Under the pieces are notes generated by a model. It did not search any database, had not been told where the DNA came from, and saw nothing but the letters and a program-made list of their open reading frames with translations. A DNA stretch of 64,000 nucleotides, taken from positions 6,329,501-6,393,500 of the forward strand of contig JAPQWV010000005.1 of the NCBI GenBank assembly GCA_027422505.1, written 5' to 3'. The stretch comes from Craterostigma plantagineum. Taxonomy: Eukaryota > Streptophyta > Magnoliopsida > Lamiales > Linderniaceae. Shown here in pieces: positions 22,516 through 34,600 of this stretch. Positions within the stretch are counted from its first letter, which is position 1. Each line of letters begins with the position of its first letter. Both the position numbers and the translations under genes were made by a program.

Positions 22516-23501
22516 TGTTAGGATCGATTGACGGTTTAGAGGGGGCGAATAAACGCTTGACTCTTTTTCGGTTTATTTAGTTGTTTCGTTCGGTGGCTGA
22601 TATTCAATCAATGACCGGTCAGTATTAGTACGGAAAATCATACTGAACGGTTGTAACCGGTGTGAAACGAAATACGTGTGTGTGCATGAGACCGAGTTGT
22701 TTCTGAAAGTTCGGAGTTAAAATCTCCTACGGCTCCCATTCTTCCTCAATAGGAAGGTTCACTAGATCTTTAGTTGTACAAATCGCAGCACAACCTATCC
22801 AGCTGATCACAGCTTAAATATAGAGAATCACCTAGGCAGTCGTTTACAACAATCCACCAACTTCAACAGCTTTTTACAGTCCATTGGAATAAAGAACATA
22901 AACTATGAATGGTTGTGTCCTTTGACTTCACTCTTGATTTCTCTCTTTCACAAGTGTTTGAAGAATTGTTGATAATAGCTTAGAATGCGTAAGGTAGTGA
23001 AGTGGTTGTCTTTAACTTGTATTCCTCCTTTTATAACTGAGGTTTAAATTTTGAATCCGTTGTGAGATAAACTCTTCACTCTGAGCAGTGCATTAGTTGA
23101 CTTTCCCAAAATGGGTCTGTCGGGTTTACGCTGCAGTTTATCCTGTCACTTTCGCTTATTCCTTATTTGCCTTAGTTGACTCTGCTTCACTCTAGACTTG
23201 CAGCTTCGTACTTAATGTCTGAAATTTCCTTTTTGTCTGAGTAGGCTCTTGTCTCGAGTGTCCAACCTGTATCAGGTCCGGTCAAGCACACTTACAGTGT
23301 TCTGTTTGAAATCTTGTTTGTGACAGGTATCCATAGTCGGTATGCGGTTGAATTCTTCGTTATTAATTCTGACCGGTCACTTCAGTGTAGCGTTTGTTCC
23401 TTAGTGTGGACTGATGCGTTGGATCTCCGATTTCATATCTTAAGTCAGTTATGACAACACAAAAACTATTAATCCGAATGTTTAAATTCGTAGTACTAGC
23501 A
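22516..23501 (-). repeat. Copia 5' LTR
   Basis: An unbroken 986-base LTR from TGTTAGG to ..CTAGCA, followed by the target duplication GTAAG. It serves as reference for the split left LTR. Confidence 0.92.
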
Positions 23502-23537
23502 GTAAGTAATCTGTCACATTTTGACATCTACATCAGT

Positions 23538-23806
23538 CAGGGACGGATCTACGTTGGGGCTAGGGGGCCAGCTGCCCCAGTCCCAATATGTAACGTATAT
23601 TAATATATTTAGAAGTAAGTGTACATGAATAATAACTTTTGGCCTAGTGGTTACAGAGTAACTGCCCTTACCATGTCACGGGTTCGATTCCTACAAGGTG
23701 TTCTTTCCTTTTTTTTTTAATAAAAAGCTATTGGGCTAGTGTGTGCGGGGCTGCCCCTCCATTTGAGAATTGGGCTGCCCCCCAAGATTGTCATCCTAGA
23801 TCCGCT
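23538..23806. mobile_element. Non-autonomous TIR element with tRNA-like core
   Basis: Left end 'CAGGGACGGATCTAC', right end 'CCTAGATCCGC', inverted to each other. Inner copies of 'GGGGCTGCCCC'-like words lie on both sides. In the middle are a pol III type A-box-like 'GGCCTAGTGG' (23641-23650) and B-box-like 'GGTTCGATTCC' (23681-23691). The ends resemble the widespread plant repeat with 'CAGNGGCGGATC' termini. No clear target duplication was found. Confidence 0.6.
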
Positions 23807-23992
23807 AAATAGGTTTCATAAGGTGTGTGCTTCTACGTACTCTATGACAATGGTAAACTGTCTACTTCAATATACTTTCCAATTGCAGATGCCCGAATGA
23901 ATGTTAATACATTTATGAGTTAAATGTTAAATATACTGCAACCAAATTCTCAAGTATGGGACGAGTTACCGTTTGTGCGGCCACCTCCGATA

Positions 23993-23994
<2 letters not shown>

Positions 23995-24026
<32 letters not shown>
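23995..24026. repeat. (AT)n microsatellite
   Basis: Sixteen consecutive AT units. Confidence 0.97.
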
Positions 24027-24029
<3 letters not shown>

Positions 24030-24339
24030 CCCCTCCCAGTCATACATCTTCTAATCATTCTCACTACTCTTATCCGTTCCCGTATAAAACCCATCGTCGC
24101 GAACTTCCCAGTAAATCTCACGATTTTTCTTCTTATTAAACTTCGATTCGTAAACTGCGAAAGCCTTCTGCTTTTTACCCCACCAAAAATGGCAAAAGTA
24201 GAGCCTCCGCGGCGCAGCGCAGAAGCGCCAGTCCACTTAATCACCCGTACGGACGGTGCTGTTGCAGACGTTGTCGTCGCCGGCGGCGCAGTAGGCCCAT
24301 AGCGGCGGAGAGTTAGAGGAGAGCCTGTTGGCGAAGGTT
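24030..24339 (+). other. Possible stray 5' exon
   Basis: A pyrimidine-rich leader-like stretch precedes an ATG in the context 'aaaaatggc' (24189). A 37-codon open frame ends at 24302 and shows no recognised domain. The sequence looks gene-like in composition but no continuation was found. Low support. Confidence 0.2.
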
Positions 24340-26148
24340 CTTGAGGATTTAATGATGTTCGAGTATAATATTTTTCGGGACTTAGAACGATTTTCGAAGA
24401 GGGGCTTTATTGGTAGCTTAAGATTTTCGAGACGAGAGGTTACAAAAATTTATATCATGAAAAAATGATTTTCGCATGTATTGTTTTAGGGGTTTACTAA
24501 AATTTTCGAACTTTATAATAGAAATGAAGATTTTCAAAAGGATGAAGTTATAATTTCCGGAAGAGATTTTCGATAGAATTCATAGGATTTTCGAAATTAC
24601 ATTGTTGCAATTTGTATCGAAATTTATGTTCGAAGGATATTAGATTTTCGCAAGTTACCCTTTCGAGAATTAATTTTCAAAAGGATTTTGATTTTATGTT
24701 AGATATTCGATAAGGTAGATTTTTCGAAGAATTAGAGATTTTCGTAAGGACTAGCTTTCGAAAATTATTTTCGAACGGTAGTAAATTTTCGCAATAGGGT
24801 CAATTTTCAAAACATCTAAGTTAAGATTTTCGCAAGTTCTAATTTTTCGTAGGCCGAATTAATTTCGTATGTGTGATATGGGTGCTCTGGCCAAAAATGA
24901 ATTTCGTGGGTTGAACTATTTCTGCGGCCTTCTCACGGGCCTGGAGAGATTTTGGAAACACCCTATTTTCGTAACATGTCCAGATTTCGATGATCAGCCA
25001 ATTTTCAAAACTCTTAAATTTTCGAACTCAATAAATTTCGAAGTATGTCTAGGTTTCAATATTTAGTAGATTTTCGAATTCTACCATTTTCGAACCCAGA
25101 ATTTCCAAAGCACATTATTTTCGAATTAAACACATTTGAGAGTTGACCTTTGGTTGTTGACCCTTGACTTTTGACCAAATCGTTGACATATTAGATTTTA
25201 CTATGTAAGGGAATTGTAGGTCTTGGTTCGGAATTTTGATGGAACTTTAAGATTATTAGGAGAATTTATTTACAGTGCTGCATATCATGTGCACTGTTCA
25301 TGCACTTCATATTGATGTGACAGAGGTTGACCGTGTTGACAAGGTGACACCTTAAGGTGTCGGCGCGAGGCGCGTGAGGGTAGATGTGACCGATTTTGGT
25401 TGTCGACTCGTAGTGGAGCCTGAGGATAGTACTAGTGCACCTGAGGGCTGTATTTTCGAGACTACTTTCATATGAGATATGAGAGGGTCTACTTGGCGGG
25501 AGGAGCGACTAGTAGAGTTAGCTCAGGGAAACCGCTACCAGCATGGGCACTGCTGGGGCAAGAAGACATCTCGGGAAGGACCAACCTGTGAGACAGCGTA
25601 GGCTACCTGAGTATCGATCTTTTGACCCCTTCCTTGAATGGGTTGCGCGAGGTGCCTTGTCTAGCCTAGGGGCCATGTGGTTGAGATGAGATCTAATTGT
25701 GGGATGAGCGTACATTGCATGGTGAGGTGAAACCACTTCCATATGACATATAGAAGTGTCAGTACTGGAGCTGAGTGCACATTGCATGTCATGCATATTT
25801 TCATCTAGTGGGCAATCGCTCAGGATTTACGTATTGTAGGTATTGAGTCCGATGTCGAGGTACTCGCAACTAAGGCGGGCCGACGGTAGTGACTCCACGG
25901 ACTTTTGAGGGCGACGCTGTACAGGGATGAAGATCTGTGGAGCGGCGATAGGATGTTGTCATGTTGTGGGTCGACGGCCTTTGTAAAATAAAAATAATGG
26001 GCCACATGCTTTGTAAGATATGACGTTTGGAAACTGTGTGTAAGATATTTAATTTTTAATAAACAAGGTTTTTGACAAATGGGTTTCCCGCGGCTTTCAT
26101 TGCGAAAGTCCGCCCCTTATGGTAATTAGAAAGTGAGGGTCATCACAA
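24340..26148 (+). mobile_element. LTR remnant, chromovirus/Tekay-like
   Basis: The right end '...GTGAGGGTCATCACA' is the standard terminus of many plant chromovirus LTRs. Upstream lies a polyadenylation-like zone ('aaaataaaaataatgggcc'). The left half (24400-25110) is dense in 'ATTTTCG'. No paired LTR or coding region was seen, and the left boundary is uncertain. Confidence 0.5.
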
Positions 26149-26271
26149 TATCCCTAACAATTCCTACCGATTCTAAGCTCGAAGGCGAAGACGTTAAAGA
26201 ATGGCTTCTTCTCAACAAGATCATCGAGGCAATCCAAGAACAACCTCTTCAAGGCATCATCGAGCCGAAGA
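26149..26271 (+). pseudogene. Short coding-like remnant
   Basis: Reads open as '...SKLEGEDVKEWLLLNK' and 'EAIQEQPLQGIIEPK'. It is then cut by the MITE at 26272; beyond it the frame closes within about 40 bases. I do not recognise the family. Confidence 0.25.
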
Positions 26272-26786
26272 TAGGGGTGTTCGTTCGGACAAACCGAACC
26301 GAACCGAACCGAATTTCGGTCAATCGAAATTTTCGGTTTGCCTATTTCCGAAACTGAATACCAAACCGAATTTCTCGGTTCGGTATTCGGTTATTACTGA
26401 AAAACCGAACTAACCGAATTTTCAATAAAAAGAATTTTTAATGATATTTTATATTAATATATATAATTAAATATCTTTTATAAAAAAACTTAAATTATAT
26501 ATATTAATTTAAATTTTACTGAAAATTTCTTTTTAATATATAATTTAATATAATTATTGTTATGTTTTTGTTATTATTAAAATATAATATATTTCAATTT
26601 TAAAAATTCTGTAATTCGGTATACCGAATTTACCGAAATCCAAAACCTAATACCAAACCGAATTACCGAATTTTATTTTTTTAATAACCGAATATCGAAC
26701 CGAATTTTTCGGTTCGGTTCGGTTTGTACCGAATTTTCGGTATTTCGGTTTATTCGGCTCGGTTAACCGAATAACCCACACCCGTA
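26272..26786. mobile_element. hAT-like MITE, CCGAAC subtype
   Basis: Termini TAGGGGTGT and inverted TACGGGTGT. The 8-base duplications GCCGAAGA and GCCAAAGA match at 7 of 8 positions. Both ends carry many copies of 'AACCGAA'/'TTCGGTT' in opposite orientation around an AT-rich core. No protein is encoded. Confidence 0.8.
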
Positions 26787-26794
26787 GCCAAAGA

Positions 26795-27580
26795 TGAAGT
26801 CATCAACATATATTTTGTAAAGGTTAAATATGTCTTTTCCAGTGGAATATGTCTTTATCTCTAAAGAAAACGTAATTTGTGTCCTTCCATCTCACTTTAA
26901 ACTATTTGGGGCATGATACCTAATGACAATATGATAAATAAGTGAAACCTAATTAACTATTCTATTTAAAATCCTATGGTTCATATCTTATTTCCTTTAA
27001 TATACTATATTTGACAAAACGATAAAATCACCGTGATTTCATGTGATTTAAATGGTAGAAACAAAAAAATGCATTTAATTTATTCTTTGTTTTATGGTGA
27101 TGATATTGATATCCATATCGCGATAATTATAAAAATCATTTTTTGTTGTTAATTCTACAAAGTGTGTAAAATGAGACATGGATTGTAAGGTAAATGATTT
27201 TCGCTAAGATTTTACCTTGGTCAAGAATGGAATTGATAATTAAACTTTAGATAGGAGTCGGTGAGAGATCTGCTAAATTAAAGAGAGAACACCACATTAG
27301 ATAACGGTCTTCAAACTGATTGGAATGTTAATCATCATAATTATAATTTTATCCTAGACTTAAAATTTATTACAATAACATCCTCTAAAATCGATTTTTT
27401 AAATTACGTTCTTAAATATTTAAAACTTTATATAGCAAAGCGATTTAATATTAAGTATATGTTAATATCATATGTTCATGTAGTGTACACGCACGGGGAT
27501 GCTTTTTGTCTACACAATTGACTGATCTAGAAATTAACTAGAACAAAAATCAAAGAACCAAATTCTGTCTTCCTTCGATC
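26795..27580. other. AT-rich intergenic, nothing recognised
   Basis: No gene, repeat or terminal structure was identified. Confidence 0.5.
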
Positions 27581-28749
27581 TTAAGCAATTAAAACCTGTG
27601 CATGCATAATACCTGTTCTCGAAAAACCGGTCAATGGCTCATAAACAATCTCCCAATGAACTCGAAACCTACTACTGCACTTATTGCTAGAATTAGAACA
27701 GCAACAACTTGTTACCCTCGATATAGTTCCTGAGAAAATATAAGTGCGCACGTGATAAATTTTATTGTCCAGAGAACAGCAAAATTTTCCGTTCCCATGC
27801 ACTCCTTTAGGCAAATCATTTCCTTCCACGATATCCCAACAATCCTCTTCTGCATTGTAAACCTTGAGCCCGCTCTTGTTGGCCTCTTCTCTAGCAAGAA
27901 GGAATAGATGTCCGTGTATTTCAACGGCGAAACCGGCCCGCAGACCTCTTCTTAGTCGGCGAGACATATTCTCCAACAACCTACGGCTTGCTGGATCGTA
28001 AATCCGACCCATCAGGAGGAGTTTTCCATCAAAAACCACAGAGCGATCGAATTCTTTTTTATGGGCTTTTCTATAGTAGCAGAAAGGAACGCCCTCCCAC
28101 GTCCCTTTTTCAGGATCTAACACTTGGACGGAGAGTTGTTTGTTATTGAGTCCCGCTAGGTATACCTTCCCGTCAATGACTCGAGCGTTAAGTCTACCCA
28201 ATCTACTACCACCAGTGCCGCCCATGGCCTTTATTACGGTCCAGCGATCTAGCCGGACTTCATATTTTAAGAATACGTAGGCAGTAGTACTCTTGAAGGA
28301 CTCAACGCCACCGAAGAAGAATATAACGCCTTTCCATGGGATCGATGCAGATCTAAAGCAGCCGCCTTTCCCCCCAATACAGTTCGGGAGTACAAGGAAC
28401 AGTATGCCATAGGAGAGTTGCGAGGTTAAAGACTTTAAACTGAATCATGTGTGTCCGACCGTGGTAGCAGGATACGAACAACCATTGATCTTTGAAGCCA
28501 AGCTTTCTTCTGAGGGTAGAGATGCGCTCGTTGCTTCCCAATATGGAATTCCAACCCTTTGAGACTCTACTGGCGGATGTGAGCGCGTCCTCCGGAACCC
28601 GCAGGAGGCATAGCGTGGCAATTTCATCGGGGCAGGCCCGGGATCAGCGGTGAGGATGATGATGACCAGTATCCTTCATCGACCACAGCTCTGCGACTAT
28701 TGCTCGATGCTTTTATTCTTTCGCGCAGGGAGAAAATACAATTGCTCAT
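27581..28749 (-). pseudogene. F-box/kelch-repeat protein gene, frameshifted
   Basis: Starting at 28749, the N-terminus leads to 'PLIPGLP', the frame shifts, and then 'DEIATLCLLRVP' and 'SRVSKGWNSIL' give the F-box. Next comes 'STLRRKLGF' and 'FKVFNLATLLWHTVP' (kelch/galactose-oxidase-like blade). After a second shift follow 'VIDGKVYLAGL', 'VQVLDPEKGTWEGVP' and 'DCWDIVEG'. Such proteins are substrate adaptors of SCF E3 ubiquitin ligases. Both breaks sit in homopolymers: four G at 28629-28632 and six C at 28370-28375 (plus-strand letters), each explained by one extra base. The total length, about 390 residues, is normal for the family. The gene could be intact if these are sequence errors. Confidence 0.7.
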
Positions 28750-30379
28750 CGTTTTCCAAGGACTATGGTAGGCAGGGAAAGAAAGATATCTCGATGATGA
28801 TGGAACGGAAATTACGTTTATAGTATTTCCCCTTTGCAAGTGTCCAAAAAAAATAATAAAAAAATCCAACGTATCGTTGGCCTCTTAGTAATTGATTATT
28901 CCCAAACTACCCAAAAATAGAAACCTTTTAAAAGAATAAACACACTGTTAACTGGTCAACCTTAAATAAAATTTTTGCGCATAAACTGGTCATCTACACA
29001 TCGGTACTAATTTTTTGCATGAACATTAAGTTTCGCATAACTATTTTCGGATGAATTGGTCAGCCGTAATAAATTTTTCGGATGAATTGGTCAGCTCAGC
29101 CGTTATAATTTTCAGATGAGCAGTACTACTCCCTTTCGCCCGAAATATTATCTTTTAAAAATATAATCAAGCCTGTGACACCTTATCATTATATTACTTA
29201 ATCTGATCCGCGTAGAAAATCTCTCCGAATTCTCGAAAGAACTTCGGATAGTCGATCCCAAACGAGAAAGATAGAGGCAACAATTTCGTCTTTTATTCTT
29301 CTTATATATCTAATATATTTACTGTTTGCCATAGGTATTTTATAATTGATGGTTGTACGATGATAATATCTCGGTTGACGCCAAAAGTACATATTTGCTT
29401 TTCTGAATTCGGGATGGTTTTCTACCGGACTCATCTACAACAATTGCCAACTGTGTTATGATATTTACACGTGACCAAGAGGAAGTATCTGAGTATACCA
29501 ATATTACGTTTCTTATTTATTTTATTTTTTTATCTTTTGCCCTATGTATAAACTAATTTTTTGCCCGTGCAATCCACATATTTTAAATATGTAAAATTTA
29601 TTTAAGATAAAAAAATATAAATTAGTTATGATGAGAATAAGAATAATATTATATTATAATTAAGAAACTGTAATATCATAATTGTTGTTATTTGCTAATT
29701 TTTAAGATGTAAGGATTGACTTTTTACGCGTCGCATATCTTATATAGTATAAAACATTTGATATCTTAAATTATAAATCTTATAAACTTTATAAGAATAT
29801 GTTAAGCACTCTGAATATTGATGAGAGATAATAATAAACTAATAATTATAAAAGTAATAGCATCTTAATTGTTTTCTTTTGAAGAATTAATAATTAAACT
29901 CTTCGCCGCAGTCCACTCTAATAACATATGACACCTTAATTTCATCATCTTATCGGTTGCGCTCACTAAATAGAAAAAAGAAATACATGACACCTTAAAT
30001 TTCATCATGTTACGACTGATCATATGTTACGTCTGACTCGTCATCTTCGCAATTGAGCGTTAATTTGTTATGTTTTTTCTCCGTGCTTTGCACGTATCTC
30101 TTATACAGTTAATAAAAATTGATAAGACGTGGGAATTTCAACTACAACACATAAATCGTTTGTACTAACGTTAATTTACGTGGCTATCTGCTTATATGAG
30201 ATTAAATGAATTAATTGCTATGTATGATGATATAGCACGAACTTCTGTACTGTTCACATGAGCATGAACCCATGCATGCACGACATACACGAGAGTTGTG
30301 AGACGAGCGTATGCTTGGCACAATGTCACCTGAAAGCGATGAATATTTGCCGATATACGCATTTGATGTCGGCTCACAG
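28750..30379. other. AT-rich intergenic
   Basis: No gene recognised. 'gatgaattggtcagc' occurs twice at 29052-29095 as a small tandem duplication. The rest is AT-rich, without terminal repeats that I can pair. Confidence 0.5.
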
Positions 30380-31090
30380 TTGATTCAGGACTGCTTCTAT
30401 GACACCATGACGACCCGGTACGTCGTCGGAAATATATTTATTATTTGGGCAAAACACCCCGGAACCGTAGTAGGTGCGACCTGGAGGAGGCGATTCGAGG
30501 GTGACAGCGACACCGAGGGTATCTCTGGTGTTGGTGACCTCGAAGTGGGCTACCAGCGTGACGTGAGCGTCCGCGGAACAGCAAGTACCCGACCGAATGA
30601 CGGACCGTCATACATCCCAGTGCGAATTGGGCCGAAATGTGTGACTAGTGCTTTTTGGTTCGTCACACATTGTGGGTTGCTGGACCATTTGTCCTTAGTG
30701 GATTTGAGCTCTGAAAATGGTGCATAGTAAGTCAGTAGAGGGCCCTAAGAGATATGAGATTGAGTTTGATACTATTAGGGTCTGAATGCATTGGCGTGGA
30801 TGCCTTTGCAAATGTGACACGTGCACGACTTGCAGCATTCCTACTTACTGAGCTTTATAGTTCATCCCATGTTATATGTGTTGTAGGTACGCGCGACCAC
30901 GGTACGTGATCGCTTATGACGGCAAGGCTATCTTTTGAAGCTTCCAACGACTTCTAAGGGTAGTGTGCACATGAATGCGACCCGTGGGGCGGAAGTTAGG
31001 ATTCCTTTGGTTGCAGTTAGGAACCATCCTATGTAATTAGGTTGGAATCAATATTTTGACTTGTAAGGAACGAATTCCTTTATATAAAAG
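30380..31090 (+). mobile_element. Tekay-like LTR remnant
   Basis: The stretch 30845-31000 ('cttactgagctttatag', 'cacggtacgtgatcg', 'cttttgaagcttcc', 'atgcgacc') matches, in inverted orientation, 45940-46095 of the solo LTR. An open frame at 30311-30727 is not supported as a gene. Confidence 0.6.
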
Positions 31091-31534
31091 AAAATTATTT
31101 TACCCACGTTTTCGCGTATTAATTATTTTATACTAATATTAGCTAGGCAAGTTAGAGTTAGAAATGGTAAGTAGATGGCGCGACGCCACAGGATGGGCGT
31201 CCATTTTCTTTGAGGTGATTGCCAATGTATGACGTTGTAATACCTAGGCTCTTTTATGCTATGCCCCCAGACCTACTACGCCTGAGCCGCACCCCCGGTG
31301 CACTAGAATACTGATTTTATTTATTTCTTTCAGTTTATCAACCGCGTGGTTAATAGTAGACAACACTGGAGAATTTTTTTTCTTATTTGAAGTATGAAAT
31401 AATTTTTCTACCACTATTGACTAAATAAAACTAAGAAGTAATTTTGATAACATATACAAGCATTTAGTTAAATCTAAATCTCACGGACCCTAAATTCTAC
31501 AAGTTAAGTGTTATCAGGTTTGTGAGATTGTTTG

Positions 31535-31715
31535 TAGGGGTGTTTAAAAGTCGGTAAACCGACCGTACCGTACCTATACCGAAAGTTCGGTACAAACCGA
31601 ATACCGAATATTCGGTACGGGTCGGTTCTGTATACAAAAACTAAACCGAAATTTTTCGGTAATTTCGGTTCGGTACACCGATTAACCGAAATAAACCGAT
31701 GTACCGAACAATATA
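31535..31715. mobile_element. hAT-like MITE, left end only
   Basis: Starts TAGGGGTGTTT and carries 'ACCGAA'/'TTCGGT' motifs like the element at 26272. The matching right end is missing, so it is truncated before the (AT) stretch at about 31720-31745. Confidence 0.55.
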
Positions 31716-31895
31716 TATAACATATATAATTATATATATATATATACAATCGTCATAGCCCAGCACCTCGGCCCAGCCCAATATTTATCTTCCCCCCTTG
31801 GCCTCTTCAACAAAAAACAAAAAAATATTAAGTTTCCCCCCCAAAAAAAAAACCCCGATCGAAACCTAAAAGAACAGAAAGCCTCTCATCATCTC

Positions 31896-32052
31896 TTCTC
31901 TGCACTGAATTGCGTTGGTCTGTGATTCTCTCCGGCCGAGCACTCGAGCCAGTTCAGGTGCTATGACTCATTATTCTATCATTTTCCGTAGTATATTTAC
32001 TACTAACCGTTCTCTGCACTGAATTGCGTTGGTCAGTGATTCTCTCCGGTCG
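31896..32052. repeat. Direct repeat of 43 bases flanking a break
   Basis: 31896-31938 and 32010-32052 are the same 43 bases with two differences, starting 'ttctctgcactgaattgcg'. The second copy abuts the truncated end of the copia integrase. This suggests repair-associated duplication at the truncation point. Confidence 0.75.
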
Positions 32053-32054
32053 CA

Positions 32055-32588
32055 CCATGCTTCTTGTGGCGTGACATTTTCTAGTATTGAGGTTGGACTT
32101 CGATTTTGCAAATAGACGGAACACCGAAAGGCTTCTGCCCGAAACCCTTTAGGCATGCGTTTAGTCTTGAGCATACTCCTTGTCATATCAAGCAGTTTTC
32201 TGTTTTTCCACTCGGCAACGCCATTTTGTTGCAGTGTGTATGGAGCTGTCAGGTGACGCTTGATGCCATGTTCTTCACAATATGCCTTGAAGTCCTTCGA
32301 TGTGAACTCACCATCCCGATCTGAACGTAGTGTCCTGATGCGTTCTCCGGTATTATTTTCCACCAATTGTTTCAATTTCTTGAAAATAGCAAGTGTCCCA
32401 TTCTTTTCTCGAAGAAAATATACCCATGTTCTACGTGAGAAATCGTCGATAAAAGTGATAAAGTACCTGTGATTTCCAAATGAGACGGTAGTGATGGGAC
32501 CGCATATATCAGTATGAATGAGCTCGAGGACCTTACTCGACCGTCTGAGCGAGCCTTTTGGAAATGATTTTATTGTGCCCTTTTCCAT
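32055..32588 (-). pseudogene. Copia integrase core, truncated
   Basis: DDE residues are visible in 'ELIHTDICGP', 'TLRSDRDGEFTS' and 'LQQNGVAEWKNR'. 'YFITFIDDFSRRTWVYFL' is typical. The frame departs from the family right after 'TPQEAW', where the DNA break lies. The upstream zinc-finger region (about 32600-32850) is frameshifted. Confidence 0.85.
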
Positions 32589-32855
32589 GATGCATACTTC
32601 ACATATTTGATGTTCGCCTCGACTTTGTTTAGTCCTCCAACCATGTTTCGGACCACTAGTTTTTTCAGACTGTCGTAGTTCAAGTGTCCGAACACTGATG
32701 CCACAACCTTGCGGAGCTCGATATTTTGACGTTTGCCTTTAGGCATCTATTAGTCACTGCTGCAATGTTGAGCTTAAACAAATGATTATTGCTCATTTGA
32801 ACTTGAGCAATAACTTGAGCGTCAAGATCTCTTAGAGTCATGATTTGTCCCTTCA

Positions 32856-33206
32856 TTAATACAGTATATCCTCGCTGTAAGAGTTGCCAAGGCTAATAAT
32901 GTTACTCCTCATACTTGGTTCGTAAAAAACATCAGCTATGTAACGATTTGTACCATCTTTGCATCGAATCAAAATCTTTCCTTTACCTGCTGCTTTCACC
33001 GTAGACGCGTCACCAAATGTCACATAACCTCCCACGTTTTCTTTTAGGTCCTTGAACAGCTTTCTATCACCGGACATGTGGTTGCTCACACCCGTATCCA
33101 AGTACCACGTATGTTCGTCGCCGCTATTCGACTCTTTGCATGCAAGCAATAAGATCTCTTCTTTGTTTTCAGTTTTCTTCTCGGCGATAATCACCTTTTC
33201 ATCCAC
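32856..33206 (-). pseudogene. Copia aspartic protease
   Basis: The active site 'WYLDTGVSNHMSG' is followed by 'VTFGDASTVKAAGKGKI' and 'NIISLG', standard for copia. The third position is V where the usual motif has A. Gag and protease frames are disconnected. Confidence 0.8.
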
Positions 33207-33323
33207 CTTTTTTCAGCATAACACTCTCTTGCAAAATGACCATATTTTCCACAATTATAGTACTCGATATTGTACTTGTTTGATCGACTGCCTCGTCCTC
33301 GGCCACCTCTTGCACCTCATGTG

Positions 33324-34139
33324 TTAATATAATTTCCTCTTTCTTTTTTTTTCTTCTTGTCCACGGCCTCGGCCTCTTCCACGACCACAGCCTCTATAGC
33401 TTCCTCGGCCTCGACGACGCCTTCCACGATCGCCGTAGTTTGTATGTTCTTCCTTAAACGAGACTTTGACTTGTAAAGCATCCTCCAAAATTTCCACCCT
33501 CTTTAGATTCTTTCGATGCTCGTGGGCTTTGAATGAACTAAGTTCATTCACAGACATTTTTTTCGAGGCCTCTGGCTTCCTCTATGGCACATACGACATT
33601 CTCATATTCCTTCATTAAGGATCTGAGAATCTTTTCGACGACACGATTTTCGGAATCCTCACCGTTCCTTTTTAGCTGGTTCACAATCACCTAGACTCTT
33701 GAGATATAAGCCGACACCGTCTCCGCGTCTTTCATCTTGATCGTCTCGAATTCACCGAGAGCGTTTGCAAGCGTATTTGCTTAACGCGATATGCGCCTTT
33801 GTATGCATGTTCTAGGATCATCCAGGCTTTATTTGAGTTTTTTGCTCCGGCTATCTTCTCAAAAGCCGACTCGTCAACTGCTTGGTAAAGCATGTATAAC
33901 GCGGTCTTGTCTTTCTTGCGGTATTCCTTTAGCTCTTTCACTTGATTGTTCGTCAAACCCACGAGAGTTTCATGTTCGGTATACCCACTCTCGACAGCTT
34001 CCCTGGCATCTTGCGATTCCAGTAACGCCTTCATTTGTATGCACCAAATGCCGTAGTTGTCCTTTGAAAGACGCAAGCTGGTATCATGAGGAATTCCTCT
34101 TGCCGCTCCTCCGATGTTAGCCATGAGCTCTGATACCAA
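33324..34139 (-). pseudogene. Copia gag
   Basis: The N-terminal part (33732-34139) has 'LSKDNYGIWCIQMKALL' and 'AWMILEHAYKG', a DUF4219/UBN2 type. The C-terminal part (33324-33557) ends in an arginine/glycine-rich basic tail. Frameshifts separate the parts. The start lies just inside the primer site. Confidence 0.78.
34127..34138 (-). promoter_or_regulatory. Copia primer binding site (initiator tRNA-Met type)
   Basis: The minus strand reads TGGTATCAGAGC, three bases from the LTR end at 34142. Confidence 0.9.
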
Positions 34140-34141
34140 CG

Positions 34142-34600
34142 TGGTGATAATAGTATGTTGGTAGTATTTTAATATGTGAGATTAGAGACAAGAGATTCTT
34201 TGTACGTTATTATATGATGTCTACTAATTCTCTACACCAAGCTTACATGATACATGGACTTATTTATAGTGCTTGTACACCATTCTAGATGCAATGACTC
34301 ACCACTTCTATGCCTCTATGATTGCAACTCTATGATTAATTTTATTACACATCACACACCACGTATTTAATATATAGAAGCTCTTATGATGTGACCTTTT
34401 GAGCTTATTATTTCCAACCGAATGCACGTTTCTATTTTTCACCAATTCATTCTCTTTTTGTTGCCCACGTCTTGCCTCAACACCATCGTTATCGTTAGGT
34501 TTAAACATTCGTTAGTTTATCTCTTGAAATCGCAAGCATAGATTTCACACTCGCCTTCCTCGGAGATTTCAGATGACGACTGCTACTTGCATCACCTGCT
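34142..34600 (-). repeat. Copia 5' LTR, outer end uncertain
   Basis: The inner end ..TATTATCACCA is next to the PBS. A TATA-like 'CTATAAATAAG' is on the minus strand near 34262-34272, the expected promoter. No second copy is present to define the other end. Confidence 0.55.

Larger units (their letters stand above)
7496..23501 (-). mobile_element. Ty1/copia-type retrotransposon, gag-only, interrupted by a gypsy element
   Basis: The LTRs are about 986 bases. The right copy is 22516-23501. The left copy is 7496-7963 plus 20227-20742, split by the nested gypsy element. Both begin TGTTAGGATC and end ..GCA on the plus strand. The 5-base target duplication GTAAG is perfect (7491-7495 and 23502-23506). 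Transcription is on the minus strand, so the 5' LTR is on the right. The internal region is only about 1.77 kb and codes for gag; no protease, integrase or reverse transcriptase is present. By eye the LTRs differ at roughly 8% of positions, so it is older than the nested element. Confidence 0.92.
32055..34600 (-). mobile_element. Ty1/copia retrotransposon, 3' half deleted
   Basis: Minus-strand order: LTR (from 34142 rightwards), primer site, gag, protease, integrase. It then breaks off inside the integrase near 32055. RT, RNase H and the second LTR are missing. The outer LTR end is not defined; 34600 is approximate. Confidence 0.8.

Noticed and set aside
23638..23700. Possible tRNA gene
   Set aside because: A and B boxes are present, but acceptor and anticodon stems do not pair, and it is inside a TIR element.
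30311..30727. 138-residue open frame
   Set aside because: It overlaps an LTR remnant and shows no family features.
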